From: Spirosoma endophyticum
Lineage (GTDB): Bacteria; Bacteroidota; Bacteroidia; Cytophagales; Spirosomataceae
Reading direction: 5' to 3'
NCBI RefSeq assembly: GCF_900112365.1
Contig: NZ_FOLQ01000012.1
Span: 102,818-166,817 of the forward strand
Length of the DNA: 64,000 nucleotides
The notes under the pieces are model-generated. The model was not told the origin of the DNA and made no database searches. It was given only the letters and a program-made list of their open reading frames with translations. Position 1 is the first letter of the stretch. The number at the start of each line of letters is the position of its first letter. Of the stretch, positions 8,104 to 15,427 are shown one piece after another. Position numbers and translations under genes: made by a program.

Positions 8104-9717
8104 ATGGTGGGCCTCGACCGGCCTAAAGCGGTTGATGTGCTGATCAGCTTACCCCCTACGCCTGATCAGGCGGTATTCAATAAAAAACTGATTGAGTTTG
8201 CTAAAACCGGCGACGGGACGATTCTGGACCGCGCGCCACTGTCCGAAAAAGAGAGCACGGCCAAAATGCTGATTGCGACCAATTACGCCAAGAAAGCAGC
8301 CCTGGACATGCGGCTGATCGACCCAACGTTGGACGATCAGCCCAGTAGCAAACTATCCCGCTGTGCTGCGTTGATCGCCAGCCACTACCAGGAGAGCGCC
8401 CCCTATAAAGGCACGCAAATGGTGTTTTGTGATACCGGTACGTATAAACCAAGTAGCTCCTGGAATGCCTATAGCGCCCTACGGGACAAATTAGTCCAGG
8501 AATATGGCATTCCAGCGCACCAGATCCGGTTCGCTCAGGAGTGTAAAAATGACAAGGAACGGATTGCGCTCTGGGATAAGGCCAATACGGGTGAGGTGCG
8601 GATACTTGTCGGTTCGACGGGGACGATGGGAACGGGCGTTAACGCGCAGAAGCGGGTCGTAGCCATGTACCACCTGGATATCCCCTGGAAACCGTCCGAA
8701 CTTGACCAGCGCGTCGGACGTGGCTCCCGAACGGGCAACGTGGTGGCCCGCGATCACTTCAACAACGAAGTTAAAAACTACGTCTTCGCTACCGAGCAGT
8801 CGTTGGATAACTATAAATTCAATTTGCTGCACACGAAGGCCACGTTTATTGCTCAGATCAAGAGCGGATCAATGACGGGTCGTCGGTTGGACGAGGGTGC
8901 ATTTGACGAGGCTACCGGCATGAATTTTTCGGAGTACGTGGCGATCTTGTCAGGCAATCAGGACTTGTTGCAAAAAGCCCGGCTGGAAAAACAGATCACC
9001 GCCCTGGAGAGTGAACTGAAGCTATTTCAGAAGGAAGGCTATAAAGCAGGATCGATGCTCACCGACGTAAGTAAATCGCTGGAAAAGGCGCTGAAAACGG
9101 CAACCTTACTTCAAACTGACTATGCCAGGCTAACGGCCGTCACGCAATTCGGACCCGACGGAAGTTTGCCCAATGCTACCAAGATAACACTGACGAATAC
9201 CCCTATCACTAAAGTCAAAGCCTTGGGGGAATACTTGGTTGAGTTGGACCGGCGCATGGATACCAAAGGGGGGGCCAAGCAGGTTGGAACATTACACGGA
9301 TTTGACTTGTACGTGCGAACCGAAACAGGTCATAGCGTGAATGGGTTAATCGAGAAAGCCAATGCCTTTTTTGTCAAAAGCGACAATTTGACCTACAGCT
9401 ACAATAACGGCTATCTATCGGGTCATACCCCGGAGGTAGCGGCCCGGCAGTTCGTGCGTGGCCTGGAGAAAATACCGTCGCTTATTCAACACCAGCAGGA
9501 GAAAATCGACAATCTGACCAATCAGCAAAAGTTATTGACTGATATTGCGGCAAAACCCTGGGGGAAAGGGGATAAACTTCAGGAACTCAAATCGGAGTTG
9601 CGGCAGGTCGAATCTCGTTTACAGACGATTGGTCAGGAAAAGGAACCGGAAAAAACGCAACAAAAAGAAAAAACGACCGCCAAAAAGCATCAGGACCAAG
9701 GCATAGAAATCACTTAG
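8104..9717 (+). CDS. DarB-like methylase-helicase, C-terminal part (same frame after TAG)
   Basis: The frame is open from base 7987 (DYEYSVTNQLLVKERFRHF) directly after the TAG; the first ATG is at 8104. It carries the second helicase lobe: VGSTGTMGTGVNAQKRV (motif V region) and DIPWKPSELDQRVGRGSRTG (motif VI, Q-R-x-G-R-x-x-R), followed by a long coiled-coil region (KQITALESELKLFQKEG onward) and a lysine-rich tail. Reading through the TAG gives one protein of about 1686 residues, normal for this family. On its own this half has neither Walker A nor the methylase domain. Either a recent nonsense mutation, a base-call error, or low-level readthrough. Confidence 0.8.
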   Translation: MVGLDRPKAVDVLISLPPTPDQAVFNKKLIEFAKTGDGTILDRAPLSEKESTAKMLIATNYAKKAALDMRLIDPTLDDQPSSKLSRCAALIASHYQESAPYKGTQMVFCDTGTYKPSSSWNAYSALRDKLVQEYGIPAHQIRFAQECKNDKERIALWDKANTGEVRILVGSTGTMGTGVNAQKRVVAMYHLDIPWKPSELDQRVGRGSRTGNVVARDHFNNEVKNYVFATEQSLDNYKFNLLHTKATFIAQIKSGSMTGRRLDEGAFDEATGMNFSEYVAILSGNQDLLQKARLEKQITALESELKLFQKEGYKAGSMLTDVSKSLEKALKTATLLQTDYARLTAVTQFGPDGSLPNATKITLTNTPITKVKALGEYLVELDRRMDTKGGAKQVGTLHGFDLYVRTETGHSVNGLIEKANAFFVKSDNLTYSYNNGYLSGHTPEVAARQFVRGLEKIPSLIQHQQEKIDNLTNQQKLLTDIAAKPWGKGDKLQELKSELRQVESRLQTIGQEKEPEKTQQKEKTTAKKHQDQGIEIT

Positions 9718-9988
9718 TTTTTTCTTCGCGCACCAAAATTGAGAGGCCCCTGGTTGGGTGATTAATCAGATGCAAAATACCTCTTTGTTGAGTTTTTAAG
9801 TAAAGAACTTCCGTATGCTTACCAGACAGTAATCGGCAGATCTGTGGAGCCAATTCAGGTAAGACCATATCATTATGAATGTCGATGTAAGGATCGATTA
9901 AGGGTCGTAGTTGCTGAATCGTATATCGAGTACCGACTAACGTATCTAAGGGGATGAAGGGCACAGACTTAATTAAGCGCGTTTTCAT
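9710..9988 (-). CDS. Hypothetical protein, about 92 aa
   Basis: Converges on the methylase-helicase gene with an 8-bp tail overlap. The longest frame begins at 10066, but that ATG lies in the loop of the terminator hairpin at 10052-10080, so I prefer the internal ATG at 9988 (MKTRLIKSVPFIPLDTL). Visible features are a hydrophilic protein with VGTRYTIQQLRPLIDPYIDI and ICRLLSGKHTEVLYLKTQQR. No family recognised. Confidence 0.5.
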   Translation of the reverse strand: MKTRLIKSVPFIPLDTLVGTRYTIQQLRPLIDPYIDIHNDMVLPELAPQICRLLSGKHTEVLYLKTQQRGILHLINHPTRGLSILVREEKTK

Positions 9989-10051
9989 TGAATCAAAAGG
10001 TGAAAAACGGATTAGGGTTAAAAATAAGCTCAGTTCTGAATGATTTGGAAA

Positions 10052-10080
10052 AAAGCAGGCCGACATAATCGGCCTGCTTT
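10052..10080 (-). terminator. Rho-independent terminator ending the leftward accessory operon
   Basis: A perfect 12-bp stem (arms 10052-10063 and 10069-10080, AAAGCAGGCCGA and its complement) with a 5-nt loop. Read leftward it is followed by a run of six T (complement of 10049-10054), the standard intrinsic-terminator form. It lies 64 bp beyond the stop of the last gene of the operon that runs from 15.2 to 10.1 kb. Confidence 0.85.
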
Positions 10081-10143
10081 ACGCCGCGCGGGCGGCCCCG
10101 TTCTATCCACACCATAAGAAAGTTTCCTTCCTTAAGTTCTTAA

Positions 10144-10617
10144 TTACTTAGTTGAACTGGCAGGATGCCAGATTGTTGGTAACACGACACCAGCGACAAA
10201 AGCAAAAATGAGCATACCCCGGATAAGAAAAATGTAATCGGGTTCCACATTTTGAGTAACGGCTGTCAGCAAATACATCAATAGGCCACTGGTAACCGAA
10301 CAGCTCAGCAACTGAGGAGTCAATAGCTGGTTACGAGGGCTCAGTTTGATTAATTGGTAAAAACAATACCAGAAGCCCCAAAGCCATGCCCCATAGCGAA
10401 CCGTTTCGACAACGATCAGCGCGTAATAACCTGATGTATCGTCAGCTGGACTATCTAAGAATCCGTTCCAGAACCAACAAACAATATTGATCACTTGAAC
10501 CAGTAATGAGGAAACAATAAATAAACACCAGAAACGCTGACCTGAGTGTGCAGGTATAATTCTATAAACCAAGGGTGATACCCATTTAAAGAAAATCGTT
10601 TGTTCAAAAGGTTTCAT
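10144..10617 (-). CDS. Four-helix integral membrane protein
   Basis: 157 residues with about four hydrophobic segments: FWCLFIVSSLLVQVINIVCW, the YGAWLWGFWYCFYQLI region, a segment through SVTSGLLMYLLTAV, and FLIRGMLIFAFVAGVVLP. No catalytic motif and no family I recognise. It is the last gene of the leftward operon that carries the degenerate VirB4- and VirD4-like proteins and is followed by a strong terminator. Together with two tiny membrane peptides upstream it suggests that this module works at the inner membrane. Confidence 0.7.
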   Translation of the reverse strand: MKPFEQTIFFKWVSPLVYRIIPAHSGQRFWCLFIVSSLLVQVINIVCWFWNGFLDSPADDTSGYYALIVVETVRYGAWLWGFWYCFYQLIKLSPRNQLLTPQLLSCSVTSGLLMYLLTAVTQNVEPDYIFLIRGMLIFAFVAGVVLPTIWHPASSTK

Positions 10618-10652
10618 AGTCTGAGAGTAGTTAGTAGTTAAAAATAGATTAT

Positions 10653-10718
10653 TTATTTCAAAATAGATAGGCCAACGAAAGCTAGTAAACCACCTAGTAT
10701 GACAAGATAAGTTTTCAT
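10653..10718 (-). CDS. Possible 21-aa membrane peptide
   Basis: ATG at 10718 opens a 21-codon frame, MKTYLVILGGLLAFVGLSIL followed by K and TAA at 10653. It is a single hydrophobic helix with a positive N-terminus, typical of bacterial membrane microproteins, and sits 35 bp upstream of the four-helix membrane gene in the same direction. There is no clear ribosome binding site, which is usual in this phylum. Supported only by composition and position. Confidence 0.35.
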   Translation of the reverse strand: MKTYLVILGGLLAFVGLSILK

Positions 10719-10796
10719 AAATTAAGGGTTAAAAGCTACGAGCCTGCGGGTTTTGAAACCCTATTTTGAAAATGGAAAGGCTCAGAGTGTCTAGTC

Positions 10797-11120
10797 TTAT
10801 AACTGCCGTTGAAACGTCCCAGGTCCAGACTCGCGGTTGAGTTGCTCGTAGTAGATCCGTTGCCAGAATTCCCGATGCCTGGCCACGGCTGTAATAGGGT
10901 CAGCAGTTTTGTTCTTGATGAAATACTTTACCTCAGAAACAGGCTTATCACCCTTACATATGGGACAATAGTAAGTCTTGGTTTTCTCCGAGTGAGCACG
11001 TTTAGCTACACTAACACTACCGCAGCATTGACAAGCCAGGCGCGGAGTAGTGGGTAAGCTATTCAGCAAAGTTTCATCACTTTGCTCAAGGATGTTTTCA
11101 CGGATCTGGGCAGCAGTCAT
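10797..11120 (-). CDS. Zinc-ribbon protein, paralogous to domain of the 12.2-13.5 kb protein
   Basis: 107 residues. Cys30-x-Cys32-Cys33 and Cys52-x-x-Cys55 form a zinc-ribbon pattern. The whole length aligns with residues 137-223 of the protein encoded at 12249-13472: both have L-L-N-S-L-P, the two cysteine pairs, Y-Y/H-C, an aromatic strand, then A-x-x-R-H-R and a basic helix. So the element holds this domain both alone and fused to a ClpP-like domain. Start overlaps the stop of the upstream membrane peptide gene as ATGA, implying translational coupling. A nucleic-acid or protein-docking role is a guess. Confidence 0.7.
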   Translation of the reverse strand: MTAAQIRENILEQSDETLLNSLPTTPRLACQCCGSVSVAKRAHSEKTKTYYCPICKGDKPVSEVKYFIKNKTADPITAVARHREFWQRIYYEQLNRESGPGTFQRQL

Positions 11121-11290
11121 GAGCGGCTAGGGGAAGTGTTAGGAATCAAACTGGATGATGGGGTACGGGAGCAGAAATGAACGATAAATTCAGCAATCAG
11201 AAAACTGACAATACAGAGTGAAACCACAATCAAGACCAGGCTTAAAAGGGCCATCGGTAGCGATTTTCGCTTAAAGATGTTGAGTACCAT
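11117..11290 (-). CDS. 57-aa single-pass membrane protein
   Basis: ATG at 11290 gives MVLNIFKRKSLPMALLSLVL and continues with a strongly hydrophobic helix (VVSLCIVSFLIAEFIVHFC) and a polar tail ending PSRS. The stop TGA overlaps the next gene's ATG (ATGA at 11117-11120). The positive-inside N-terminus and the coupling to both neighbours argue that this is a real small gene of the operon. Confidence 0.6.
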   Translation of the reverse strand: MVLNIFKRKSLPMALLSLVLIVVSLCIVSFLIAEFIVHFCSRTPSSSLIPNTSPSRS

Positions 11291-11314
11291 AAAAATTCAA
11301 GTAGAGATTAAGAG

Positions 11315-12187
11315 TCAACCAATAATAGCTATTTCTTCCAGTTCAGCTTTTATGCCATAAACCTGTGAACGTGTCGTAGCGTCTAGTTTTGCAAAGACTT
11401 CCCGGTAAGGCAAAAGAGTTGATGATAAATCACGATTTACTGATGCGAACAACGCTCCCTCAGTTGGCGTTAATTGCCAAACGGTTTGCATCCGATGACC
11501 ATGAATAAGTTTTCGATGATCGAGTAAAAATACGTTTGGGATAGTGGCTTGTAGTTCTATAAACCGCTGTAGACAGTCATTGTCATCTATCTCGCCATAC
11601 AAGTCAATGGGAGCAAGTAGCCAGATTTCAAGATTCATTTTTTGGCTAACCCGAAGGAGGTTAATCAAACTTTCCCAAAGAGGAATTTTTGAGAGAATAC
11701 CTAGCCACAGACGCTCTACTATGAGTACCCTGGTGGTTTTCGTCGGAGGTAGTTGGGAAATGTATTCGACTACCTTGATTAAGTAATTCGTAAAGCGAAT
11801 ATCGTCTTCTTTTGGAGTACCTGTATCAAAATCAGCCAACAGATCGACATACGTAATACCCGGGATTGTGAGTGGCTCAGAAAAGACATCTTTATACCCC
11901 ACTTCGTTGAAGGCCATTATTTTTTCATTCCATTCTGTAGAGAGATTTTCTGCGCGACGGCTAAATGAGCAGGTAGAATCAATAAACAAAATCGATGCAT
12001 CGCGATAGCTTTTTAAAATCAAATATTTTGTAAAAAAACTTAAGCCCCCGCCGGCACCGCCACAAACGATCAACTTGTTGCCCGTGCACGGAACAAGCTT
12101 GGAAACCACGTCACCCCGGCTGATAAGCGGTACACCCCACAACAAATCGTTGTTACTGCCTGGGGCTGTTAATTGAAATGATGACAT
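11315..12187 (-). CDS. Degenerate VirB4-like ATPase domain (pseudo-ATPase)
   Basis: 290 residues colinear with the C-terminal ATPase half of the element's own VirB4 (gene at 23092-25620). NKLIVCGGAGGGLSFFTKYL aligns with NKFIIGPSGSGKSFLTNHFL; TRVLIVERLWLGIL with KKIILIEEAWKAIM; FLLDHRK with ILMDQRK; and LTPTEGALFASVNRD...YREVF...VYGI with LTNKEKDLILSMNRD...YKEFF...VYGL. The Walker A lysine is gone (GGAGGGLS, residues 43-50) and the Walker B E-E is V-E-R (residues 154-161), so ATP hydrolysis is unlikely. The N-terminal VirB4 domain is absent. It probably folds like VirB4 and may bind conjugation ATPases or their partners. Homology is my alignment by eye. Confidence 0.7.
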   Translation of the reverse strand: MSSFQLTAPGSNNDLLWGVPLISRGDVVSKLVPCTGNKLIVCGGAGGGLSFFTKYLILKSYRDASILFIDSTCSFSRRAENLSTEWNEKIMAFNEVGYKDVFSEPLTIPGITYVDLLADFDTGTPKEDDIRFTNYLIKVVEYISQLPPTKTTRVLIVERLWLGILSKIPLWESLINLLRVSQKMNLEIWLLAPIDLYGEIDDNDCLQRFIELQATIPNVFLLDHRKLIHGHRMQTVWQLTPTEGALFASVNRDLSSTLLPYREVFAKLDATTRSQVYGIKAELEEIAIIG

Positions 12188-12248
12188 AGTACTTTAATTA
12201 AGAGTTAGGAATATTAATGCTTATGTGAAATGCGCCTTCAGTAAGTTC

Positions 12249-13472
12249 TTAGCGTGACTTATTCTTTACTCTTGGCCTCGCCAATGCTGCCGAATGGGTT
12301 AATTCGGACAAACGCTGATGATTAAAATATACGTCTTCACCCACCTTTATTCGATCTAATTCCTGCTGAGAAAGTCCTATCTGCTCAATAAATGATAGTT
12401 TGCCAGCTTCGACGGGGTCTGTAAAATGATCCAGTATTTTGCCATTTTCCAATACGTAGTGACAACTGCGGCTCAGATGAAACATACCGACTGCATCCGC
12501 ATCAAGTTCTTTCGAACAAGTCAGATTGAAGTAGATATAAAAAGACGCGCTGTAAAGTACCGAAGCCTGAACATGGGTAATAGCCTGATTCGCATTGATA
12601 AGCGAAATCATACGCTTTGCCTGAAAAACATAACCGCCCGTCGAACAAAGCTGAATCTGAAGTTTAGTCGTTGGTTCTAAACCAACATGATCAGCATAAT
12701 AGGCTTCGTACTTATTCGAAAGCGCTGTATAAGCTGATTCGTCTATAGAATCGATGCTGATAAAATAAGCTTTTCCCTTTAAATAAGGTGAAACGTGAAG
12801 CCGTTCCTGTCGGCGGAGGGCGTCGATTTTTTCGCTGCATCGGTCGGTTAGGTACTTGCGATGACGGCTGATGGCCACCTGGGGACTACTCGTACGGGAT
12901 TCATAGTAGTAAGGCAGTGGACTTAACCAGACCCGCTTTCTACAGACGGAGCAGTAATGTTTACCTTCCTCATTTTGAGTCTTACGTTCGACTAAACTTT
13001 GATTCATACAATGGGGGCAGCCACTCACTAACTCATACGGCAAGCTATTGAGCAGATCCGTATCTGACAACGCTAAACGGGATAAAAAATGGGGTGTCGT
13101 AAAATCAGCAATACCAGCACTGGTTACCCAAGTGGACGAATGCAGATCAGGCGAATTTGTCAGTACATCATCCGTAGTAGAAACCTGGTCACTAGGCAGG
13201 GATGGTACCGTCTCAAAATTCCATACAGACAACGGTACAAGTAGTTCTGGCTCTGACGATAAATCGGGCCGGGTAACTACATTGATTGGTTCTGCCAGTA
13301 AATCCGGTTCAGGCTCTAATGTCAACGGCTCTTCCTGATCTGGCAGGTAATCAGAACTTGAGTGAGCATTGAGCTGAACCTGTTCTTTTTTAATACTTTT
13401 CTTGTCCTGATCAAACTTATCAATACGGAAAGGTAAGCCAAGATGGAAATGAAACATACGTGCGAAGTCCAT
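12249..13472 (-). CDS. Zinc ribbon fused to ClpP-like serine protease domain
   Basis: 407 residues. Residues 25-125 are an acidic, proline-rich linker. A zinc ribbon follows (Cys152, 155, 174, 177), with a basic helix to about 225. Residues 235-395 resemble ClpP/S14: LCSTGGYVFQAKRMISLI fits the SPGG-x-V...A-I-Y strand-helix, SVLYSASFYIYF the A-A-S-M-G nucleophile region (Ser308), GMFHLSRS the V-M-I-H-Q histidine (His332, 24 residues after Ser308; 25 in ClpP), and GLSQQELDRIKVGEDVYF the G-x-S-x-E-x-I-E-R-D-x-x-R-D-x-F helix where the third catalytic residue neighbourhood lies. It may be an active peptidase or a scaffold. No AAA+ partner is in the operon; the neighbours are pseudo-ATPases. Confidence 0.6.
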   Translation of the reverse strand: MDFARMFHFHLGLPFRIDKFDQDKKSIKKEQVQLNAHSSSDYLPDQEEPLTLEPEPDLLAEPINVVTRPDLSSEPELLVPLSVWNFETVPSLPSDQVSTTDDVLTNSPDLHSSTWVTSAGIADFTTPHFLSRLALSDTDLLNSLPYELVSGCPHCMNQSLVERKTQNEEGKHYCSVCRKRVWLSPLPYYYESRTSSPQVAISRHRKYLTDRCSEKIDALRRQERLHVSPYLKGKAYFISIDSIDESAYTALSNKYEAYYADHVGLEPTTKLQIQLCSTGGYVFQAKRMISLINANQAITHVQASVLYSASFYIYFNLTCSKELDADAVGMFHLSRSCHYVLENGKILDHFTDPVEAGKLSFIEQIGLSQQELDRIKVGEDVYFNHQRLSELTHSAALARPRVKNKSR

Positions 13473-13572
13473 AGTATATCCAGTTTAATAACAACCTAAA
13501 TTTTTAATTAGAAACCACTGTTAAAGAATGCGCTAACTAAGCTGCCACCAATAAGGAATCCCGAAAATTCTG

Positions 13573-14916
13573 CTAGTTCCCTACTGTGAAAAGAGATTGA
13601 ATTTGACTCTGAATAGCGATGACGTGCTCAAGCATGGCATCAGTAACAGGTGACTCTTCTAAGAGAGGGGCATAACCCACGAATAAGGGTTCATATCCGC
13701 GTATCGGATGTCCTTCGTTCCAACCCGTACCTAACCAGCCAGCGAATTCACCGTAATTTAAATTCTGAAGTGTAGCCGGAGTTAACGTACCGCGCAAGGT
13801 GGGTACAGACGCGATAAATTCAGCTTCCACTGGCAAGAGTAAAGGACAAATCAATACCGTACCAAAACAAGCAGTATTAAACTCAATCCGCGACTTGTTA
13901 GCCGTCAGCTCAGGTCCTAAGTAATCAAACGCTACGTACAGATGAATCCGCTGGGAACGGCTAGTTACAACAACTTGATCCAGGTCAGGGTATTTAATGT
14001 GTTGATAAGAGTCCAAGACAACGGCCCGATGTGAATTCACAGATCGGGTATGCAACAGCGTATGGCAAATAAAATCGGTATATAAGGCCAGCGTAGCCTT
14101 ATTTTTAAATTCACTGGTTTTCCCTCTCACCAGTAATATTTCGGGCAGTAGTGGCTCCTCGCTCCGGGTGAAATCATTGCCTTGGACCATAGGATTTCCG
14201 GGTGCTGAAATCCAGTACAAGCCGGGGTTACTCCAAGTGTCAAAACAAATTTCCACGATGCTTATGCTACGAGTCAGCGGCTTAATTTCATCATGGCTTG
14301 AAAAATCATTCAGTATAGGCTGAATGAATTGGGCAATTTGAGGAACCGAAGCCAGGATTGGCAGCGTCCGACGGTAGCCTTGTTTGGCAAATTCAATTAA
14401 ATGGGGGATTGTGCAAACGTCTACGCCCAGTGGATGCTTGGCGTTCTTCTCAGTTACTGTGCGTAAATACCAGATGATAGCCGCGATGTAGTGGACGATT
14501 GCCGGGTACCGAACGAAACCTTTCTCGTTGACAGGATCATAAGGACCAAGCCGTAAATTCAAATGAATTAGTCCAGCTATCCGAACCGCGTCTGTAAGGT
14601 CAGTCACGCGTTTCCAGTCAATCGGGTTAAGGCGAAACGATTGGTCAGGGTAATCAAAATCGATTAGGTTGCGTTGGTCGTCAATAAAATAGTTAAGCTG
14701 TTCCGAGGGCATTGATCCTACGTAATACAGATGTGCATTCGTAGAAAATTCAGTAAACATAAACTGCGTTAGCAGGGCATTCTTTGCCGAGCCAGGCGAA
14801 CCAATCAATAAAGTAGGCTGATTAGGTTGGTGACCACTTAATTGATTCAGGGGGTGATCTGTTTTAAGACTCATGGTATTACCATTCATAAAGGTAAGAC
14901 AACTGATAAAAGTCAT
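13573..14916 (-). CDS. Degenerate VirD4/TraG-like coupling protein paralogue (pseudo-ATPase)
   Basis: 447 residues colinear with the element's coupling protein (32718-34820). LLIGSPGSAKNALLTQFM aligns with MIVGTPGSGKSYAVLNNF; FRLNPIDWKRVTDLTDAVRI with LRVNPLLPTRMTDIQDAIEA; CTIPHLIEFA with CTLPHAIEFI; NPGLYWI...NDF with SPALYWVLTGNDF; HRAVVLDSYQHI with CSIIVDELPTIY; and IHLYVAFDYLGPE with STCLGIQDYTQIK. Walker A is GSPGSAKN (residues 39-46; G-K-S replaced by A-K-N) and the Walker B glutamate is serine (D302-S303). The N-terminal membrane helices are missing. So it is probably soluble and hydrolysis-dead, perhaps a decoy or regulator of the coupling protein. An internal ATG at 14874 may be the true start. 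Confidence 0.7.
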   Translation of the reverse strand: MTFISCLTFMNGNTMSLKTDHPLNQLSGHQPNQPTLLIGSPGSAKNALLTQFMFTEFSTNAHLYYVGSMPSEQLNYFIDDQRNLIDFDYPDQSFRLNPIDWKRVTDLTDAVRIAGLIHLNLRLGPYDPVNEKGFVRYPAIVHYIAAIIWYLRTVTEKNAKHPLGVDVCTIPHLIEFAKQGYRRTLPILASVPQIAQFIQPILNDFSSHDEIKPLTRSISIVEICFDTWSNPGLYWISAPGNPMVQGNDFTRSEEPLLPEILLVRGKTSEFKNKATLALYTDFICHTLLHTRSVNSHRAVVLDSYQHIKYPDLDQVVVTSRSQRIHLYVAFDYLGPELTANKSRIEFNTACFGTVLICPLLLPVEAEFIASVPTLRGTLTPATLQNLNYGEFAGWLGTGWNEGHPIRGYEPLFVGYAPLLEESPVTDAMLEHVIAIQSQIQSLFTVGN

Positions 14917-14962
14917 TAAGACTACTCGTCGTTATACGAGAAAAGTAAGTATCGGAATCACC

Positions 14963-15181
14963 TTATCGGTACTGCAATCGCTTAACTGATTGGACCAATG
15001 GGTTATCAAACGTATAGCGTTCTATCCAGGGGGCTATGGTCCAATGATACAATAGAAAAGCGATTACAAACAAGACAAGTAAAATCAGCCACTCTTTCCT
15101 GGAAGTACCTGATTCACTTTTTCGCTCCGTATAATCAGGCACTTGGCAGGCTTGCTCTGGAGATGATTTTGTCGCTACCAT
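14963..15181 (-). CDS. Small single-pass membrane protein, first gene of accessory operon
   Basis: 72 residues: a polar N-terminus (about 28 residues), one transmembrane helix (EWLILLVLFVIAFLLYHWTI) and a basic C-terminal tail (QSVKRLQYR). It starts 46 bp before the pseudo-VirD4 gene and points the same way, so it probably opens the operon that ends at the 10052-10080 terminator. It could supply the membrane anchor that the VirD4-like paralogue lacks; that is inference from position only. No family recognised. Confidence 0.55.
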   Translation of the reverse strand: MVATKSSPEQACQVPDYTERKSESGTSRKEWLILLVLFVIAFLLYHWTIAPWIERYTFDNPLVQSVKRLQYR

Positions 15182-15327
15182 GTCATGTATGGCTGTTAAG
15201 GGTAAGATGAATACGGAGGCTAAAAATGAATACCCCTAAATTCTTCAGGGAGATCACACCATATCCTTATTATCAAGTCGATGAAAAGAAAGACTAGAAA
15301 CCAAATAACTTTTATACCAAGTCGTTT

Positions 15328-15426
15328 TCAGAAGTGTTTAATTTTCCAAAAGAGTTGCACTGATTTTTGGTCGGCCTCCTTCAACCTATCCAGATCCGTC
15401 GCGGGAGACTTTTTGGGCGATTCCAT
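15328..15426 (-). CDS. Possible 32-aa peptide at end of transfer operon
   Basis: One base after the TGA of traQ an ATG (15426) opens a 32-codon frame starting MESPKKSPATDLDRLKEADQ and ending in IKHF before a TGA at 15328. It is charged and helix-forming. Spacing fits translational coupling to traQ. Weak evidence; listed because the region is otherwise empty to 15181. Confidence 0.3.
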   Translation of the reverse strand: MESPKKSPATDLDRLKEADQKSVQLFWKIKHF

Positions 15427-15427
15427 A

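Noticed and set aside
9989..10066. N-terminal extension of the 9710-9988 protein to ATG 10066
   Set aside because: That ATG is in the loop of the intrinsic terminator that ends the upstream operon.
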